A DNA stretch of 64,000 nucleotides from Cerasicoccus maritimus (lineage in GTDB: Bacteria > Verrucomicrobiota > Verrucomicrobiia > Opitutales > Cerasicoccaceae), in the NCBI GenBank assembly GCA_031296935.1, contig JAVDPD010000005.1:124001-188000 (forward strand). The letters run 5' to 3'. The translations under genes and the position numbers were made by a program. The notes beneath the pieces are model-generated. The model saw only the letters and a program-made list of their open reading frames with translations. It ran no database searches and was not told where the DNA came from. Shown in pieces: positions 47,901-55,215 of the stretch (within the stretch, counting starts at the first letter, position 1; each line of letters begins with the position of its first letter).

Positions 47901-48412
47901 GCATAGACATCGTTGGCAGGATTTTGTGTGTCTTCGTAAATCATGGCGATAGAGTCGTCACTATCCGGGGAGGCGAGGGCGCTGCTGAGTGGATTTAGGT
48001 ATTCGCTGGGGTAGGCGGTATCCGTAGCCGGGTTGAACGCAGTCTGGTCATTGCCGCTGATCAGGGTGCGAGGGAGGCGGTCCGGATGAGATGCGTCCCA
48101 GATGGCGGTCAGCCATTGGTTGCTCAGGGACTCCAGCTCCGGTGTCGATGGATCGGCGTCGTAAATTGCATGGCGTGCGCTGATGCGTGCATCGGGTCCC
48201 AGAAATTGCTGGGCCTCGCCCATCGCTTCAAGTAACGCAAATCGCGTGACTTCACGGGTCTGGGCCTCTTTTACATTCTGACTGGTGGTGGACAGTTCTA
48301 CGCTGGTCAGGGTGGTCAGGCTTGTCATTAGCAGCACCATCATCGCCATTAAAATCAGGGCGATGACAAGTGCGAAGCCGCGACGTTGGGGCAATGCTGG
48401 GCTACTTCTCAT
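44978..48412 (-). CDS. Verru_Chthon cassette protein A-like giant prepilin-type protein
   Basis: The 1144-residue product begins with a short basic leader and a long hydrophobic helix (RRGFALVIALILMAMMVLLM) of the type IV pilin/GspK style. It continues VELSTTSQNVKEAQTREV and FLGPDARISARHA, as in the Verru_Chthon cassette A family. The rest is a large Ser/Asp/Pro-rich surface-type region without repeats. Near the C-terminus a FTSLAEFVNRAPNP segment resembles the helix-hairpin part seen in this family. Cassette members B, C and D, which normally carry further pilin-like proteins, are absent here. Only one small exported protein follows. Confidence 0.8.
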   Translation of the reverse strand: MRSSPALPQRRGFALVIALILMAMMVLLMTSLTTLTSVELSTTSQNVKEAQTREVTRFALLEAMGEAQQFLGPDARISARHAIYDADPSTPELESLSNQWLTAIWDASHPDRLPRTLISGNDQTAFNPATDTAYPSEYLNPLSSALASPDSDDSIAMIYEDTQNPANDVYAPKESIINADGVLTGRFAWAIIDEGVKANLSVHTSADAPSELPPLANQALVSPVTTGIELLPGLSALTMDTEDRASVERAFDMAVLETLSPADSSLAADNFHHATFKSAGVLSKTTQDADTGLWGGLKFDLTNALSADGLDATLSGESIFPAATSRVGDDGGPLWEQLHAWVNLAPSNGLANADATYTPIPYAGDTPGITPVLTLVQLHVNVLVLEEPTANQYAIWYFLQPAFVLWNPYDAEIDASSFIVDSQLSNSGAQELKWLHRVEWSPHSGSSEPPINFPTSGVTKDGQTYQYIGLDTPAYGRMAFKLNLNSNLQPGEAIVFTPLTPDQIITDATAPLDLYPGYRGGFSFAFKVPNSTMTVDPAQHELTAIQTISEQRVSGVVRLARNASELGSQPLQHIERLNASGFNSSSRWNRLYATGTQLLTYGSLGSTTGPLIEDIPANFSYRAGQKFAQSRLEEHEATSTSDAEYFRIQWLEDYNPTAPYSGRSPLEYEVGSSSNGGTGDNPSWIADFFYTTELAAAPDDAEIPSSGDNAFVGFTDDASGSLSAPLFHLPRSSREFHSIGDLRHARLGLARNYTQAQQYWKWSNTTSAYAIGSSSASPYLEPDTVYRDQWPDFSSPDSGPPVYYDLPWNLNNALWDDYFFSTVTESDVRADGYLAENQRIYAKTDHTDANLDFAANAAGELYVHGAFNVNSTSVEAWKALLAANFGAEVAIADGSSETYSDQAPYLRHPYPQSSEVDGESTSLPEDTEAYNGYRTLNTNEIDALAEAIVKQVKTRGPFTSLAEFVNRAPNPTSHLGRTIASPETWQAKGALQAAIDESGINDYFYDLNDASDGDDDTYAYSVEAPEDLYEDYITSTRYFREFNRDAMQGAFAANAAGYLTQGDLLASLGSQLTVRSDTFRIRVWAESFSPLGESNGEAWAEAVIQRTPNKLDPTEDITTGDPTDGQGRRFIITSFRWLDSPQIP

Positions 48413-48632
48413 GGGATACTAGGGGGAGGGCAGAATGGGAGGAAATTGTCTTAATGTAATAAATATTAAATGTGCGTCAATCATTATGTTTGGCGATGTC
48501 GGCGGCCTTGTTGTTCTGTGCTCGTGGGAGGTAAAATCAAAGTGTCCTTCTACGGAAGATCGTAGGGTATAATCTGGCTCACGCTGCAAATACTTGCTTG
48601 TCACTGAATGTTGTGCGGTTACGTTTAGCGGC

Positions 48633-48944
48633 ATGAAGCGAATCATTACCTTATTGTTCCTTTCGTTATTTCTCTCTGCCTGCGCGAGCAGCTCAGGCGG
48701 CGTTAAGGCCCTGAAGTTCGGGATGAGTCCCGATCAGGTCTCCGAGGAAATGGGCGACGACTACGATGTCGTGGCCAACTCGCTCAACAAGGAAGGCAAG
48801 AAGGTCACCGGCTGGCGCTACACAGGCGACAAGAACAAGCCGAGCTACCTGGTTTACTTCGTGAATGGCAAGCTCGCTCAGTGGGGTGAAGCTGGCGCAC
48901 TGCAGTCGATCCCCGATCTGGGCGATCCCGACGGCAAGCAGTAG
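48633..48944 (+). CDS. small lipoprotein, BamE/SmpA-like
   Basis: The 103-residue product has a lipoprotein signal with lipobox LSAC (LLFLSLFLSACAS). The mature part follows the small beta-lactamase-inhibitor-like fold of BamE/SmpA proteins: ALKFGMSPDQVSEEMGDDYD and YLVYFVNGKLAQWGEAG. The family role in outer-membrane protein assembly is not established for this one. The ATG at 48633 starts the signal; the frame also extends to TTG at 48594. A MITE begins 8 bases after its stop. Confidence 0.75.
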   Translation: MKRIITLLFLSLFLSACASSSGGVKALKFGMSPDQVSEEMGDDYDVVANSLNKEGKKVTGWRYTGDKNKPSYLVYFVNGKLAQWGEAGALQSIPDLGDPDGKQ

Positions 48945-48952
48945 TCCTTTAA

Positions 48953-49113
48953 GAGGGCGTCTAAAAACTCAAGTGGTCTTCGCCGGAGTGCGTCTTCGAG
49001 GTGAAAATATCATTTCTTCATCTCGACGAAACTGGTTTCGCCTCGATTCAGAAGCCGAAATTTTGCCTCTCGAATACATCTCGCCGACTCGATCAGACTT
49101 TTTAGACGCCCTC
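48953..49113 (-). mobile_element. 161-bp MITE, copy 2 (inverted relative to copy 1)
   Basis: The reverse complement of this element equals copy 1 (40173-40333) except for five single-base differences. It has the same GAGGGCGTC ends and is flanked by the 3-base direct repeat TAA (48950-48952 and 49114-49116). It was inserted directly behind the lipoprotein stop codon. It carries no gene and could fold into a long hairpin, which may serve as a transcription end for the lipoprotein gene. Confidence 0.88.
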
Positions 49114-49225
49114 TAAGATTTTCTATACTCCAGCGCCCCGCTCAAACGAGTGGGGCGTTTTCTTGTGTTGGAGAGAGATAATTAACGCTAATTGCCGTTG
49201 CAATATCGGGGCGAGGGGCGAATAA

Positions 49226-49672
49226 ATGGCGGTCATGGAAGAAATTCTCCGTACCATACCGCACCGTCCGCCATTTCTCTTTGTCGACGAAATTGTTGAG
49301 CTCTCCGAAGATCGGGGAATTTGCCGCCGCACCTGGCGCGCCGAAGAAAACTTCTACGAAGGCCATTACCCGGGGAACCCGATCACCCCCGGTGTGATCT
49401 TGTGTGAATCCGTACTCCAAACAGGTGCCATCTACCTGGCCAAGCGCCTTGAAGCCAATGGCGTGGATCTGACCGGCAAGACACCGGTGCTCTCCCGCAT
49501 CCAGGACGCCCGCTTTAAGCGCATGGTCAAACCGGGTGACACGGTGGAAATTGAAGCGATTTTCAAGGAAGAGACCCGTGGCTTTAATTTCATGCGCGGA
49601 TCGGTGAAAATTGACGGCAAGGCGGCGGTGACGATCGACTTTGTGCTGGCGCTTATTGACGAGCGGCAGTGA
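49226..49672 (+). CDS. FabZ-like 3-hydroxyacyl-ACP dehydratase
   Basis: The 148-residue hotdog-fold protein has the FabZ active-site pattern: the catalytic His in EGHYPGNPITPGVILCE and the Glu in ESVLQTGAIYL. It starts with ILRTIPHRPPFLFVDEIVEL, the usual FabZ N-terminus, and includes ARFKRMVKPGDTVEIEA. It dehydrates 3-hydroxyacyl-ACP in fatty-acid synthesis, by family. The genome may also hold an LpxC-FabZ fusion, as related phyla do, so this could be a specialised second copy. It stands between the MITE and mcsA. Confidence 0.85.
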   Translation: MAVMEEILRTIPHRPPFLFVDEIVELSEDRGICRRTWRAEENFYEGHYPGNPITPGVILCESVLQTGAIYLAKRLEANGVDLTGKTPVLSRIQDARFKRMVKPGDTVEIEAIFKEETRGFNFMRGSVKIDGKAAVTIDFVLALIDERQ

Positions 49673-49740
49673 GTTGGTGCATGTTATGCTAAGGCCTTTC
49701 CTAAAGGCGCCGATAAGTTACACTATCGTCAATTGAATTT

Positions 49741-49746
49741 AGAGGA
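49741..49746 (+). promoter_or_regulatory. Shine-Dalgarno for mcsA
   Basis: AGAGGA lies 7 bases before the ATG at 49754 and fixes that start over the TTG at 49733. Confidence 0.7.
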
Positions 49747-49753
49747 ATTTCAC

Positions 49754-50272
49754 ATGGCAAAGCCCCCAGATTGTAGTCACTGCCAAAAGCCGGCCACCAT
49801 CCACCTGACCCAAATAGTCAACAACGAGATTAAGAAGCTGGATTTTTGTGAAGATTGCCCGCACCAGAAAGGCGTGACAGACCCAGCTGGATTCTCGCTG
49901 GCGGATTTGCTGTCTTCCGGTGATGAGGAATCTTTCTCGGGTAATCAAAGCGCCGTTTCGGAGTGTCCGAGCTGCGGTTTCAGCCCGAAGAACTTTAAGA
50001 AACTAGGTCGTCTTGGCTGCCCGGATTGTTACACGTCGTTAGAGGACTTCATCGAGCCGATGCTGGCTAAAATGCACCGTGGCACGCATCACAACGGGAA
50101 ATTTCCTCATGGTTTGGTGTCACGCATCCTCTTTCAACGCAAAGTCCGCGAGACCGAAGAGGCGCTTCAGTCTGCGGTGGAAAGCGAGAATTACGAGGAA
50201 GCGGCGAAATTGCGTGACGAGCTGAAAGCCTTGCAAAGCAGCCCGGAATCGACTAATTTCTCTCATGGTTAG
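49754..50272 (+). CDS. mcsA: McsA-like zinc-finger activator of the arginine kinase
   Basis: The 172-residue protein has two pairs of CXXC zinc ligands (CSHC with CEDC near residues 7-38; CPSC with CPDC near residues 70-90) and a C-terminal UVR motif (ALQSAVESENYEEAAKLRDEL). McsA binds and activates the protein arginine kinase McsB in Gram-positive bacteria. It lies 68 bases before mcsB, which is followed by clpC, the order of the Bacillus operon. The CtsR repressor gene that heads the Bacillus operon is absent. Confidence 0.9.
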   Translation: MAKPPDCSHCQKPATIHLTQIVNNEIKKLDFCEDCPHQKGVTDPAGFSLADLLSSGDEESFSGNQSAVSECPSCGFSPKNFKKLGRLGCPDCYTSLEDFIEPMLAKMHRGTHHNGKFPHGLVSRILFQRKVRETEEALQSAVESENYEEAAKLRDELKALQSSPESTNFSHG

Positions 50273-50340
50273 CAGAGAGTTTTCTCTCACCAACTTGTTC
50301 TTTTTTTCCGCATGTGCTTCTGTGAAGCGCAGCCACCCCG

Positions 50341-51450
50341 ATGCCCAGAACTTTTTACGCAAATATGCAGATACAACCGCTCATTGATGGCAAAAGCGAA
50401 CTGACCCATGCGGCCGAACCGCCGCAGGAAGTCGTCATCAGCACCCGCGTGCGACTGGCGCGCAACCTGCAGGGGCACCCATTTCCCGGGTGGGCCAAAA
50501 CGGCGCAGCGGCGGGACGTGTTGACCGCATGTGAGCAGGCAATTGCCTCACTCGACGCCATGCAGCGTGGCGCAGTGCTCGAAATTGAAAATCTTTCTGA
50601 TCTCGAAAAGCAGGTCTTGGTCGAGCGTCACTTGATCAGCCGCGAGCTGTCCGCTCACGGCGTGGGTTCCGGCGTGGTTGTCAGCCCGGATCAGGCAGTC
50701 GCGATCATGATCAATGAAGAAGATCACCTGCGCATTCAGGTGCTCCGGTCTGGGTATCATTTCAATGATATTTGGGAAGCGATCGACGCAATTGACACCA
50801 GCCTGGAGGGCCAACTCGACTACGCCTTTTCCGAAGAAATTGGCTACCTGACCGCCTGCCCAACCAATGTGGGAACGGGATTGCGGGCTTCGGTGATGAT
50901 GCACCTCCCGGGCCTGGTCCTGGCCAGCCAGATGGAAAAAGTCGTCCGTGCGGTCAACCAACTGGGCATGGTCGTGCGTGGCTTGTTTGGTGAGGGATCG
51001 GACGCTTCGGGCAGTCTTTTTCAGATTTCCAATCAGCAAACGCTGGGCGAAAGCGAGGCCGACATCATTCGCCGTTTGGGCAGCGTCATCGAGACGATTA
51101 AGGAGCAGGAAATCAACGCGCGCCTGCGCCTCGTGGAAAATGAACCGCTCAAATTGGCGGATAAAATTGGCCGTGCCTTCGGAATTCTGCAGCATGGGCA
51201 CGTTTTAAGCTCAAGTGAAGCTATGAATTTTCTCTCGCTCATACGTCTGGCGGTCGACCTCGGTCTATTGCCGAGTGAGCAGCGGGCGCAAGTGGACCGG
51301 TTGTTCCTCGAATGTCAACCGGGGCACATTCAATTTGCGGCGCGGGAGAACATCGACAGCGAGGGGCGGGATATTGCCCGTGCTCGGATGTTGCGGGAAG
51401 AAACTGTCCGAATGCCGCCTCTCAATTTTGACAAGCTGGCATTTTCATGA
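50341..51450 (+). CDS. mcsB: protein arginine kinase McsB
   Basis: The 369-residue enzyme phosphorylates arginines to mark proteins for ClpC. It carries the phosphagen-kinase-type nucleotide-binding arginines in VVISTRVRLARNLQG and the active-site region YLTACPTNVGTGLRASVMMHLPGL, shown here in part as CPTNVGTGLRAS. The VRGLFGEGSDASGSLFQISNQ segment and the C-terminal regulatory part are also typical. Start is ATG at 50341; a second ATG at 50365 gives a protein shorter by 8. It lies between mcsA and clpC (39-base gap). Confidence 0.93.
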   Translation: MPRTFYANMQIQPLIDGKSELTHAAEPPQEVVISTRVRLARNLQGHPFPGWAKTAQRRDVLTACEQAIASLDAMQRGAVLEIENLSDLEKQVLVERHLISRELSAHGVGSGVVVSPDQAVAIMINEEDHLRIQVLRSGYHFNDIWEAIDAIDTSLEGQLDYAFSEEIGYLTACPTNVGTGLRASVMMHLPGLVLASQMEKVVRAVNQLGMVVRGLFGEGSDASGSLFQISNQQTLGESEADIIRRLGSVIETIKEQEINARLRLVENEPLKLADKIGRAFGILQHGHVLSSSEAMNFLSLIRLAVDLGLLPSEQRAQVDRLFLECQPGHIQFAARENIDSEGRDIARARMLREETVRMPPLNFDKLAFS

Positions 51451-51489
51451 TTTTAAGTAATTAACAAACACCAAGGAACTGATAACTGA

Positions 51490-53982
51490 ATGGAGCCAAT
51501 GAATAATTTCACCCCACGAGCCCAACAGGTCCTAGCCCTCGCACGCAAGGAGGCAGACCGGTTTCACCATAATTACGTCGGAACGGAGCATTTACTGCTC
51601 GGTCTGATCAACCTTGGCCAAGGGGTAGCAGTCAACGTCCTACAGAAAATGGGGCTCGACCTCGACACCGTGCGTGCGGCCGTTGAGAAGCAAGTTGGCA
51701 CCGGTCCGGAAAGCAAGCCCACGGGCAGCATTCCCTACACGCCGCGTGTGAAAAAGGTCCTCGCCCTAGCCGGCAAAGAGGCCAAATCCCTGAATCATTC
51801 CTACATCGGCACTGAGCACATCCTGCTGGGGCTGCTGCGGGAAGGCGAGGGCGTAGCCGCCCGCGTTTTGAAGAGCCTGGATGTGGATATCGAGCGTTGC
51901 CGCAACGAAATCCTGTCCGAACTCGATCCTAATTTTTCTGGCGAATCCGAAGATGCGCCGCTCGGTGGACCGCAGCCCGCAGGCGCAAGCGGTGGTTCGA
52001 GCGACGACAAGAAGGAAGTCAAGACGCCGGCGCTCAAGGCCTTTGGTCGCGACCTGACCGAGCTGGCCAAGAATGGCGAGATGGACCCGGTTATCGGCCG
52101 TAAAAAGGAAATTCGCCGCGTCATCCAGATCCTTTGCCGCCGCACCAAGAATAACCCGGTGTTGATCGGGGAAGCCGGTGTCGGTAAGACTGCGATCGTC
52201 GAAGGCTTGGCCATGGAGATCGCCTCGGGCGTTGTGCCGGAAATTCTGGCCGACAAGCGGGTGATCACCCTCGACCTCGCACTGATGGTTGCGGGCACGA
52301 AATACCGTGGCCAGTTCGAAGAGCGCATCAAGGCGGTCATGGACGAAATTCGCCGCGCGAAGAACATCATCATCTTCATCGACGAGCTCCACACGATCGT
52401 GGGCGCTGGTGCCGCTGAGGGGGCGATGGACGCTTCCAACATTTTCAAGCCGGCCCTGAGCCGCGGCGAGCTGCAGTGCATCGGCGCGACCACGCTGGCG
52501 GAATACCGCAAGTATATCGAGAAGGATAGCGCGCTGGATCGTCGTTTCCAATCCGTGAAGGTGGAAGCGCCGAACATGGAAGACACTCTCCAGATCCTCA
52601 AGGGCATCCGCGGCAAGTATGAAGACCACCACAAGGTGACCTTCACCGACGCCGCGCTCGAATATGCCGTGAAGCTTTCCGATCGCTACATCACGTCCCG
52701 CTTCCTGCCGGACAAGGCAATCGACGTCCTCGACGAAGCCGGTTCCCGCGCCCGCATTGACTCGCTCAATCGCCCGCCGGAAATCGAAGACCTCGCAGGC
52801 AAGATTGACGAAGTCTGCGCCCAGAAGGAAGACGCGATCAGTAAGCAGCATTTCGAACAGGCCGCGAAGTTCCGCGACCAGGAAAAGCAACTGCGCGCCA
52901 AGCGCGAGCAGATGATCGAAGACTGGAAGACCAGCCGTGAAGAGCAGGTCATCATGGTCGACGAAGAGCAAATGTGCGCGGTCGTTTCCGACTGGACGGG
53001 CATCCCGCTCTCCCGCATGGAGCAGACCGAAACCCAAAAGCTGCTTGGGCTCGAAGGGGAACTGCAGGAATACATTATCGGCCAGGACGAAGCCACCAAG
53101 GTCATTGCGAAGGCGCTCCGCCGCTCACGCGCCGACCTCAAGGATCCACGTCGTCCGATTGGTTCGTTCATGTTCCTCGGGCCGACAGGTGTGGGTAAGA
53201 CACACTTGGCCAAGATGCTTGCCGAAAAGATGTTTGGCGACCAGGAAGCGCTGATTCAAATCGACATGTCTGAATACATGGAGAAGTTCGCGCTCAGCCG
53301 CCTGATTGGTTCGCCTCCCGGTTACGTCGGATACGAAGAAGGTGGTCAGCTGACCGAGCAAGTCCGCCGCAAGCCTTACTGCGTGATCCTCTTTGACGAA
53401 ATCGAAAAGGCGCACCCGGATGTCGCTCAAATTCTCCTCCAGGTCTTGGAAGATGGTCGCTTGACCGACAGCCTTGGCCGCACGGTGGACTTCCGCAATA
53501 CGATCCTCATCATGACGTCGAACGTTGGCGCCGATGTGCTCCAGAAGAACACGTCGATGGGCTTCGATATCGGACTGGACGACGCCCGCGACTTCGAGCG
53601 CATCAAGGACAAGATTCTCGACGAAACGAAGAAGGCCTTTAAGCCGGAGTTCCTGAACCGCCTGACGGAGATCGTGATCTTCCGCCAGCTGACCAAGGAA
53701 AACATGACCAAGATCGTCGACCTCGAGCTCAAGAAGGTCAGCGTTCGTCTGAAGGACCACGACATCTCGTTCGTGATCACCGACGAAGCGAAGGACTTCC
53801 TGATCGAGCGGGGCTGGGACGAGAAATACGGCGCGCGTCCGCTGCGTCGCGCAGTCGAGCGTCACTTGGAAGACCCGCTGGCCGAAGCGATCCTCCGGGA
53901 GGAGGTCAAGCGCGGCGAGCCGATCAAGGTTGTGGTTCGCGACGACGCCTTGTTCTTCGAGCAAGAAGCCGCAGTCGGCTAA
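51490..53982 (+). CDS. clpC: ATP-dependent unfoldase ClpC
   Basis: The 830-residue AAA+ protein has two Clp N repeats (about 1-145: [32 protein letters not shown]), a first AAA module (Walker A GEAGVGKT at about 223), a UVR-containing middle domain ([14 protein letters not shown] at about 450) and a second AAA module (Walker A GPTGVGKT at about 562, [17 protein letters not shown]). It threads substrates into ClpP; with McsB upstream it likely handles arginine-phosphorylated proteins. The full N domain supports recognition of phosphoarginine. The clpP gene is not in this window. A strong terminator follows. Confidence 0.97.
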   Translation: MEPMNNFTPRAQQVLALARKEADRFHHNYVGTEHLLLGLINLGQGVAVNVLQKMGLDLDTVRAAVEKQVGTGPESKPTGSIPYTPRVKKVLALAGKEAKSLNHSYIGTEHILLGLLREGEGVAARVLKSLDVDIERCRNEILSELDPNFSGESEDAPLGGPQPAGASGGSSDDKKEVKTPALKAFGRDLTELAKNGEMDPVIGRKKEIRRVIQILCRRTKNNPVLIGEAGVGKTAIVEGLAMEIASGVVPEILADKRVITLDLALMVAGTKYRGQFEERIKAVMDEIRRAKNIIIFIDELHTIVGAGAAEGAMDASNIFKPALSRGELQCIGATTLAEYRKYIEKDSALDRRFQSVKVEAPNMEDTLQILKGIRGKYEDHHKVTFTDAALEYAVKLSDRYITSRFLPDKAIDVLDEAGSRARIDSLNRPPEIEDLAGKIDEVCAQKEDAISKQHFEQAAKFRDQEKQLRAKREQMIEDWKTSREEQVIMVDEEQMCAVVSDWTGIPLSRMEQTETQKLLGLEGELQEYIIGQDEATKVIAKALRRSRADLKDPRRPIGSFMFLGPTGVGKTHLAKMLAEKMFGDQEALIQIDMSEYMEKFALSRLIGSPPGYVGYEEGGQLTEQVRRKPYCVILFDEIEKAHPDVAQILLQVLEDGRLTDSLGRTVDFRNTILIMTSNVGADVLQKNTSMGFDIGLDDARDFERIKDKILDETKKAFKPEFLNRLTEIVIFRQLTKENMTKIVDLELKKVSVRLKDHDISFVITDEAKDFLIERGWDEKYGARPLRRAVERHLEDPLAEAILREEVKRGEPIKVVVRDDALFFEQEAAVG

Positions 53983-54005
53983 CTCGCCATAATCATTTAA
54001 AACAA

Positions 54006-54034
54006 AAGCCGTCCCACATCGGGACGGCTTTTTT
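54006..54034 (+). terminator. intrinsic terminator after clpC
   Basis: AAGCCGTCCC pairs with GGGACGGCTT around a short loop and TTTTTT follows. A run of A precedes the stem, so it may also serve the convergent SurA-like gene. Confidence 0.9.
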
Positions 54035-54054
54035 GTTTCGTTAAAAAGAAAGCC

Positions 54055-55215
54055 TTACTGTCTCGGGCCGCGCGCTGGCATCTGCTCGCGAGCGTGTTCA
54101 GTCTCTTGTACTGGCACTGGGTCGTTGCTAGGCGCAGCTTCCCAGGGCATCGGCGCGATGGACGAAGGCTCTGCTTCCTGCTTGCCGATGTTCATTTGGA
54201 CGGGGCCATCGTCATTTTTCGGGCTTGGGCCGGCCTCGCGGAGGAAGAACTTGATGTAGGCCTTTTTGCGGAGGCGCTCGAGCCAGCGTTCTTGCGCTTG
54301 GCGGGCGAGGCGGTTGGTAATCGCTTGCTCAATCTCCTGGCGGACCGCTGCCAGCTGCTTGACGCCGGATTCACGCTTTTCGTCAACCTTGACGATGTAG
54401 ATCACGCCATCAAGGTCAATAGGTTGGCTATACTGACCGGTTGATAGTTGGCGCGCAGCATTACCCAGCTCGTCGCGGAGGTCGGTGTATTCGCGCCAGC
54501 CCCAGTCACCGCCATTAGCGGCGTTCATATCTTGGCTGTATTTGGTGGCCAGCTCAGCAAAATCAGCACCTTGCGCCAGTTGCTCCATGATGGTCGCGGC
54601 CTGCTGCTGCATCAAGTCTTCGCTTTCGCCGGTGATCGGCATGAGCGTGATCATGCGCAGCTTGACGCCTTCGTCTTCAAAGAACTGGCTCTTGTTCTTC
54701 TCATAATACTCCTGAATCTTCTGGGGGCTGACTTCGGTTTGGGACTTCAGCATCTGGCTGCGCATGTAGCCAACGATGATGCGGTCGCGCAGCTCTTCGC
54801 GGAACTGGAGGTCCGTTTTGCCCTGTAGGCGGAGATATTCGAGAAACTCCGATCGGTTGCCGTTAAATTCCTTGGTAATGTGGTCGTCGTACTCGTTGTC
54901 GAGGTAGGATTGGGGGATCAGGTAGCCCTTTTCGTTGAACTCCGCGATGATCAGGATCTGGTCGATCATGTTCTGCAGAATTTCACTGGTGATCTGCTGG
55001 ATGTTGCGGTCGAACTCCATGCGAGTGCGTGAGCTGCGGCGGACTTCCGGCACTAGCGGGGCGACCTCCTTGCGCAGGGCTTCCAGCGTGATAATCTCAT
55101 CATTCACCTGGGCGGCAATGCCGTTGGTGTATTGGATGTCCCAGTCCTCCTTGAGTTGGGCCTGGGCGTTCAGCGCCAAGATTAATGAAAGGGTGATGAG
55201 CAGGTATTTCGTCAT
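54055..55215 (-). CDS. SurA-like periplasmic chaperone / parvulin peptidyl-prolyl isomerase
   Basis: The 386-residue product has a signal peptide (YLLITLSLILALNAQAQ). The N-terminal SurA domain follows (IAAQVNDEIITLEAL, MIDQILIIAEFNEKGY, DNEYDDHI). A single parvulin-type domain (KLRMITLMPITGE...DFAELATKYSQDMNAANGGDWGW, in parts) leads into TGQYSQPIDLDGVIYIVKV. The C-terminal tail is Pro/Glu-rich. It would help outer-membrane proteins fold, by family. The ATG at 55215 overlaps the mfd stop as ATGA, showing translational coupling; a longer frame to 55392 is inside mfd. Confidence 0.85.
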   Translation of the reverse strand: MTKYLLITLSLILALNAQAQLKEDWDIQYTNGIAAQVNDEIITLEALRKEVAPLVPEVRRSSRTRMEFDRNIQQITSEILQNMIDQILIIAEFNEKGYLIPQSYLDNEYDDHITKEFNGNRSEFLEYLRLQGKTDLQFREELRDRIIVGYMRSQMLKSQTEVSPQKIQEYYEKNKSQFFEDEGVKLRMITLMPITGESEDLMQQQAATIMEQLAQGADFAELATKYSQDMNAANGGDWGWREYTDLRDELGNAARQLSTGQYSQPIDLDGVIYIVKVDEKRESGVKQLAAVRQEIEQAITNRLARQAQERWLERLRKKAYIKFFLREAGPSPKNDDGPVQMNIGKQEAEPSSIAPMPWEAAPSNDPVPVQETEHAREQMPARGPRQ

